Below, in pieces: positions 59,934-64,000 of a DNA stretch of 64,000 nt. Made by a program: the position numbers and the translations under genes. This DNA is from Haloarcula salina (lineage in GTDB: Archaea; Halobacteriota; Halobacteria; Halobacteriales; Haloarculaceae): contig NZ_WRXL01000002.1 of assembly GCF_010119195.1 (NCBI RefSeq), forward strand, positions 591,412 through 655,411, written 5' to 3'. Under the pieces are notes generated by a model, which searched no databases, was not told the DNA's origin, and saw nothing but the letters and a program-made list of their open reading frames with translations. The stretch's first letter is position 1. Each line of letters opens with the position of its first letter.

Positions 59934-60676
59934 GGGGGAACGAGATCGCCCGCGACGACCGCGGTGTCTCTGACCTGCTCGCGTTCACCTTGACTTTCAG
60001 CATCATCGTGGGCGGAATCGCACTGGTCTCTCTCGGCGGCCTCGGTGCGTTCGAGACGATACAGCGTGGGGCCGCCACGGACGTCGCAGAGACGACGATG
60101 GTCGGGTTCGCAGAGACTACGAGCGACCACGTTCGCGACGGCGCGCCGCGTCGGACGACCAGCATCAAGCTCCAGGGACACGGCCTCTCCCAGCGGTCGT
60201 CCGGGATCAACGTGACGGTCGACGGTGACTCAACAGTGATACAGAGTCGGTCGCTCGTCCGCGAGACCGACAGTGGTACCGACATCGTCTACACCAGTGG
60301 CGCGGTGTTCAGAGTGCAACGCGAGGGACTGGTCGTCTCGCGAGAGCCGTCGTTCCGGTGCAGTCCGGATAGCGCGTATCTCTCCGTACTCACACTCACG
60401 GGCCAGACGAACTTCTCCGCGGCGAATCGCGTGACACTCGAGACGTCGCTCCGGGACGAGACACTCGTCTCTCCGAAGGCCGGTGACGCTCCGTCTGCAG
60501 CGACGGTCTCCGTCAACGTCTCTAACACCGCCTATCCCGCCGCATGGCAGCGACTCTTCGAGCGAAACGCGCCTCGATGGAAACCGCACCCGAGCGAGTC
60601 GTACACCTACCGGTGTACGGGCATCGATCGCGCCGTAGTCCACAACACGTCGGTTAGCCTTCGGACGATCTCTTGA
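59930..60676 (+). CDS. Pilin-like protein 5 (DUF7289-like)
   Basis: 248 residues. MRGNEIARDDRGVSDLLAFTLTFSIIVGGIALVSLGGLGAF is a pilin-type signal with the D-R-G-V-S junction. The mature region has FRVQREGLVVSREPSFRCSPDSAYLSVLTLTG and SYTYRCTGIDRAV Cys. It closes the operon: ATGA overlap before it and AT-rich intergenic DNA after. Confidence 0.85.
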   Translation: MRGNEIARDDRGVSDLLAFTLTFSIIVGGIALVSLGGLGAFETIQRGAATDVAETTMVGFAETTSDHVRDGAPRRTTSIKLQGHGLSQRSSGINVTVDGDSTVIQSRSLVRETDSGTDIVYTSGAVFRVQREGLVVSREPSFRCSPDSAYLSVLTLTGQTNFSAANRVTLETSLRDETLVSPKAGDAPSAATVSVNVSNTAYPAAWQRLFERNAPRWKPHPSESYTYRCTGIDRAVVHNTSVSLRTIS

Positions 60677-60972
60677 CGGGCGCTCTCTGGTATTCGCCTG
60701 TGGGCTGCCAGCGACCCAATCGTCGCAACGCTCGGGCGCTTCGCTACGTGTCACAAACCTGTCGGCGTGCGTGAAAATCTGATTAATATCTCTCGAGTTG
60801 ACGAGGATATTACGATTTGAAATACAGAAACCGGCTATAGATCCCTGAATACGATGAATTAGATGGACTATTTTAATCCTGATATTTACTTGTGAATAAA
60901 TTTCAGTGATAGAACGTGATAACTGTTGGCAAGGTAGTACTATTAGCCTCCAATTACAAGGGTTGGTTACTA
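60677..60972. other. AT-rich intergenic region after the pilus operon
   Basis: About 296 bp; from 60776 on it is AT-rich (GAAAATCTGATTAATATCTC, GAATAAATTTCAGTG). It separates the pilus operon from the UPF0058 gene and should hold the operon's terminator and the promoter for UPF0058 (TATA-like ACTATTAGCC near 60947). No gene is seen. Confidence 0.5.
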
Positions 60973-61209
60973 ATGAAGAAACAGGAGCTCATTCACCTTC
61001 ACAGCCTTCTCGCACAGGTACAGCACCACTACGAGGCCGAAGCCGATTCTGAAGTCGAACACGACCGATACGCCGATCTCGGCGTCAAACCGACATCGAT
61101 TCACAAGTCGAAGACCGACCACAAGGAAGCTGTTTTCGCGCTCGCTACCGAACTGACGACGGAGATGGCCGAGGCAACCGACGAGCCGCGCCCGATGGCT
61201 GCCGACTGA
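60973..61209 (+). CDS. UPF0058 family protein
   Basis: 78 residues from ATG 60973 (MKKQELIHLHSLLAQVQHHYEAEAD). This start and the ending EAVFALATELTTEMAEATDE match the small UPF0058 family of archaea, of unknown function. The His-rich first helix (HLHSLLAQVQHH) might bind metal. An in-frame upstream extension to 60916 was rejected for lacking similarity. Confidence 0.93.
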   Translation: MKKQELIHLHSLLAQVQHHYEAEADSEVEHDRYADLGVKPTSIHKSKTDHKEAVFALATELTTEMAEATDEPRPMAAD

Positions 61210-61368
61210 CCCGTTCGACTCGGATCGGCTCTCACTCGACGATTCTCATCTCAACGCTTTTCGCTTTCTTCGACTGGATCGTGTCCCCCCTCGATTCGAG
61301 GGCCCCTGCATGGCACACGCTATCGTAACTCTCAGATGACTTATACAGCGGGCGCACGTATTTATGCT

Positions 61369-61665
61369 GTGAGCGACGATTCAGGGCGGCGGAATCTCCG
61401 CATGCCTACAAGCGACGAACTGTTTGCAGTGGTCACAGAACACCTCGGCGGCAACCACGTCCGCATCCTCTGCGAGGACGGCGAGACCCGAATGGGACGG
61501 ATTCCGGGCCGGATGAAGTTCCGAACCTGGATCAACGAGGACGACATCGTCCTCGCAGAGCCCTGGGACTGGCAGGACGAGAAGGCCAACATCGAATGGC
61601 GCTACAAGGGCCAGGACGCCGACCAGCTCCGCGCCGAGGGCCACATCGACTCCCTGACCGCATAG
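61369..61665 (+). CDS. Translation initiation factor eIF1A
   Basis: 98 residues from the GTG at 61369 ([28 protein letters not shown]). The S1-like OB fold is intact: [59 protein letters not shown]. It binds the A site of the small ribosomal subunit during initiation. The TATA-like ACTTATAC near 61339 is about 25-30 bp before the GTG, which supports this start; the ATG at 61336 lies upstream of the box. It is a slightly divergent version (LAEPWDW, MGRIPG) with a short C-terminal tail. Confidence 0.92.
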   Translation: MSDDSGRRNLRMPTSDELFAVVTEHLGGNHVRILCEDGETRMGRIPGRMKFRTWINEDDIVLAEPWDWQDEKANIEWRYKGQDADQLRAEGHIDSLTA

Positions 61666-61960
61666 TCACACCGTACTGACTCGAACCGACCAGCGAACGC
61701 AACACAGCGCGACTTCTCCGAACCCATCTCGAGCTTCGTGACGCATAGCGTCGGCCACGCGCGTACGAGACCTCGAAATAGGCTTGCTCAATACCGCTAC
61801 CTATTGATATGTAATGCCGTCTCGCCGCCGCCGAGCGATCAGATATGATAGATTTCGATAAGGTATGTGTGTCGAACTCTCATTATCTGGCCGCTGTCTT
61901 GCGAATATGTGTGTGTGGGCATCACGTTACGTATGCGTCGTGTGCAACCGACACAGGGCG
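61666..61960. other. Intergenic region between eIF1A and the rRNA promoter
   Basis: No gene is apparent. It has GC-rich and AT-rich parts and two TATA-like segments, near 61842-61858 and 61905-61912 (TTGCGAATATGTGTG), that might be further upstream rRNA promoters, as multiple promoters are known for haloarchaeal rRNA operons. I could not align them to the main promoter. Confidence 0.35.
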
Positions 61961-62012
61961 GCTGCGAGACGATTCATTTATATGTACCCCACCCATCCGA
62001 ATGAATGCGAAG
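61961..62012 (+). promoter_or_regulatory. Main rRNA operon promoter
   Basis: The segment GATTCATTTATATGTACCCC (61971-61990), followed by ACCCATCCGAATGAATGCGA, is recognisable as the conserved haloarchaeal rRNA promoter block: a TATA box (TTTATA, 61978-61983), then CCCCACCC and the GAATGCGA initiation region near 62005. Transcription should start roughly 25 bp after the TATA box, about 260 bp upstream of the mature 16S. Confidence 0.8.
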
Positions 62013-62191
62013 GTCGCACCGGGCGGCGAGCCCGGGACGACACAGCCCACGTCGGCCACCTGGCCGATCGGGCTACGAGAGTTCGTCGTCTTCCCCGTCT
62101 GGGGTCGGCGACTGCTCACCCCATGAGGATTCCACCCCTGCGGTCCGCCGTTAAGATGGAATCTGATGTGAGCCCACGGACCCATGCAGTA

Positions 62192-62220
62192 GTCACCATC
62201 GACGTAGGAATCGATGGGTT
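62192..62220 (+). other. 5' strand of the 16S processing stem
   Basis: GTCACCA (62192-62198), GTAGG (62204-62208) and TGGGTT (62215-62220) complement TGGTGAC (63784-63790), CCTAC (63773-63777) and AACCCA (63767-63772) in nested order on the 3' side of 16S. Together they give an interrupted helix enclosing 16S, as expected of the bulge-helix-bulge pre-rRNA processing stem cut by tRNA-splicing endonuclease. The exact bulges were not folded by program. Confidence 0.6.
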
Positions 62221-62268
62221 AGCTTCCGACGGAGTGCAACCACTTCCGCCGCTGATGTATATCAGCAC

Positions 62269-63740
<1,472 letters not shown>

Positions 63741-63766
63741 ACTGACCGGGATTGGGGCATCGCCCC

Positions 63767-63790
63767 AACCCACCTACATTGACTGGTGAC
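63767..63790 (+). other. 3' strand of the 16S processing stem
   Basis: AACCCA (63767-63772), CCTAC (63773-63777) and TGGTGAC (63784-63790) pair with the blocks listed for 62192-62220 in the right nesting order. This is the downstream half of the processing helix. Confidence 0.6.
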
Positions 63791-63844
63791 CACAAGTCAC
63801 CGCGAGTCGGCAAGCGCCGACTACTGCTTGGGCCCGCTGGGCTC

Positions 63845-63909
63845 ACGAGACCTATCCGAGGCGGATATCCCCTCGCGGGGATGTCGGGTGCAACTCCCGA
63901 CAGGTCCGT
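63845..63909 (+). ncRNA. Compact four-way junction in the rRNA spacer
   Basis: The closing helix is ACG-(A bulge)-GACCT (63845-63853) with AGGTCCGT (63902-63909). Inside it, three hairpins follow without unpaired bases: ATCCG-AGG-CGGAT (63854-63866), ATCCCC-TCGC-GGGGAT (63867-63882) and GTCGGG-TGCAACT-CCCGAC (63883-63901). The last has a 7-nt loop like a T-arm. The outline is tRNA-like, but there is no valid anticodon loop, D-loop or CCA-bearing acceptor, so I do not call it a tRNA. It could be a spacer structure for processing or a degenerate tRNA. Confidence 0.6.
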
Positions 63910-63920
63910 ACCTCGTGCCG

Positions 63921-63955
63921 GTTCCGAACCGTGCCCCTTAAGTGTGGGACGGCGA
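63921..63955 (+). promoter_or_regulatory. Possible internal spacer promoter
   Basis: GTTCCGAACCGTGCCCCTTA followed by AGTGTGGGACGGCGA resembles, in layout, the rRNA promoter block: TTCGAA-like element, then a TATA-like CTTAAGT (63937-63943) and GGGAC. Internal promoters in the spacer are known in halobacterial rRNA operons. Evidence here is pattern only. Confidence 0.35.
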
Positions 63956-64000
63956 TGGGATATGGTACGACGACAGATGCACCAAGCCGGGTCAAACCGC

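Larger units (their letters stand above)
63741..64000 (+). other. 16S-23S internal transcribed spacer, start only
   Basis: 260 nt from the 16S end to the window edge. It holds the 3' half of the processing stem (63767-63790), a hairpin TTGGGGC/GCCCCAA (63752-63768), a GCCC-GCT-GGGC hairpin around 63832-63842, a cloverleaf-like junction (63845-63909), and a promoter-like block (63921-63955). No tRNA-Ala could be found in this part; it may lie just beyond the window. Confidence 0.85.

Noticed and set aside
61842..61912. Additional rRNA promoters upstream of the main one
   Set aside because: TATA-like stretches exist, but none aligns with the conserved promoter block, so only one promoter is called.
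63826..63910. A tRNA (type II, with long variable arm) in the rRNA spacer
   Set aside because: The acceptor strands GGGCCCG and AGGTCCG do not pair, there is no anticodon loop or D-loop, and the hairpin loops are 3, 4 and 7 nt. It is reported instead as a four-way junction.

Overview
The window is a gene-dense, GC-rich stretch of a halophilic archaeon (class Halobacteria). The predicted proteins are strongly acidic. It carries archaeal signature genes (FttA/aCPSF1, Orc1/Cdc6, eIF1A, UPF0058, HxlR and Lrp regulators, a haloarchaeal type IV pilus operon), leaderless-type promoters with a TATA box about 27-33 nt before the start codon, and an archaeal 16S rRNA gene. The origin layout and my recollection of 16S sequences fit the Haloarcula-like family (Haloarculaceae), but that assignment is tentative.

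Layout. 1-5.0 kb: 3' truncated fttA, monothiol glutaredoxin and BolA, a DCC-type redox protein convergent with a lipase-maturation-factor-like membrane protein with an 86-bp MITE-like palindrome between them, a CoA-binding protein and an HxlR regulator. 5.0-5.8 kb: AT-rich, no convincing gene. 5.8-9.1 kb: a probable (hydro)quinone ring-cleavage dioxygenase plus maleylacetate-reductase-like pair, then a small Cys protein and a BKACE enzyme. 9.4-12.5 kb: two overlapping moeA paralogues. 12.6-17.6 kb: small zinc-ribbon-like protein, regulators, a TctA-like permease, CorA and two exported proteins. 17.7-25.2 kb: cysS, cbiX with a DR2241-like Fe-S protein, Trm112-like protein, truncated haemoglobin, purA and a wHTH protein. 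25.2-31.5 kb: a large coiled-coil protein and a terminal oxidase locus (coxA with several small membrane proteins). 31.5-39.1 kb: methylmalonyl-CoA mutase large subunit, CBS/ParB-like protein, RCK-DHH phosphoesterase, and lrpA1-porB-porA.

40.1-42.7 kb is a replication origin. An AT-rich unwinding region lies between one inverted and two direct origin-recognition-box-like repeats, followed by orc1/cdc6, a 31-bp tandem triplication of the gene's 3' end, and eight more box-like repeats in direct orientation. This resembles the oriC2-cdc6E arrangement described for Haloarcula hispanica, where a downstream box cluster restrains initiation.

42.7-52.7 kb holds lipid-catabolism genes (acyl-CoA dehydrogenase and synthetase), cheC, a methyltransferase, regulators, a redoxin, and an Lrp-aminotransferase operon. 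52.9-60.7 kb is one tightly overlapping type IV pilus operon (ATPase, membrane platform, five pilin-like proteins) whose ATPase has an internally duplicated N-terminal module. 61-64 kb holds UPF0058, eIF1A, the rRNA promoter, 16S rRNA and the first 260 nt of the spacer, which contains a compact cloverleaf-like four-way junction and no recognisable tRNA. The features of most interest are the origin with its downstream box cluster, the spacer junction, the pilus operon and the quinone-cleavage pair.
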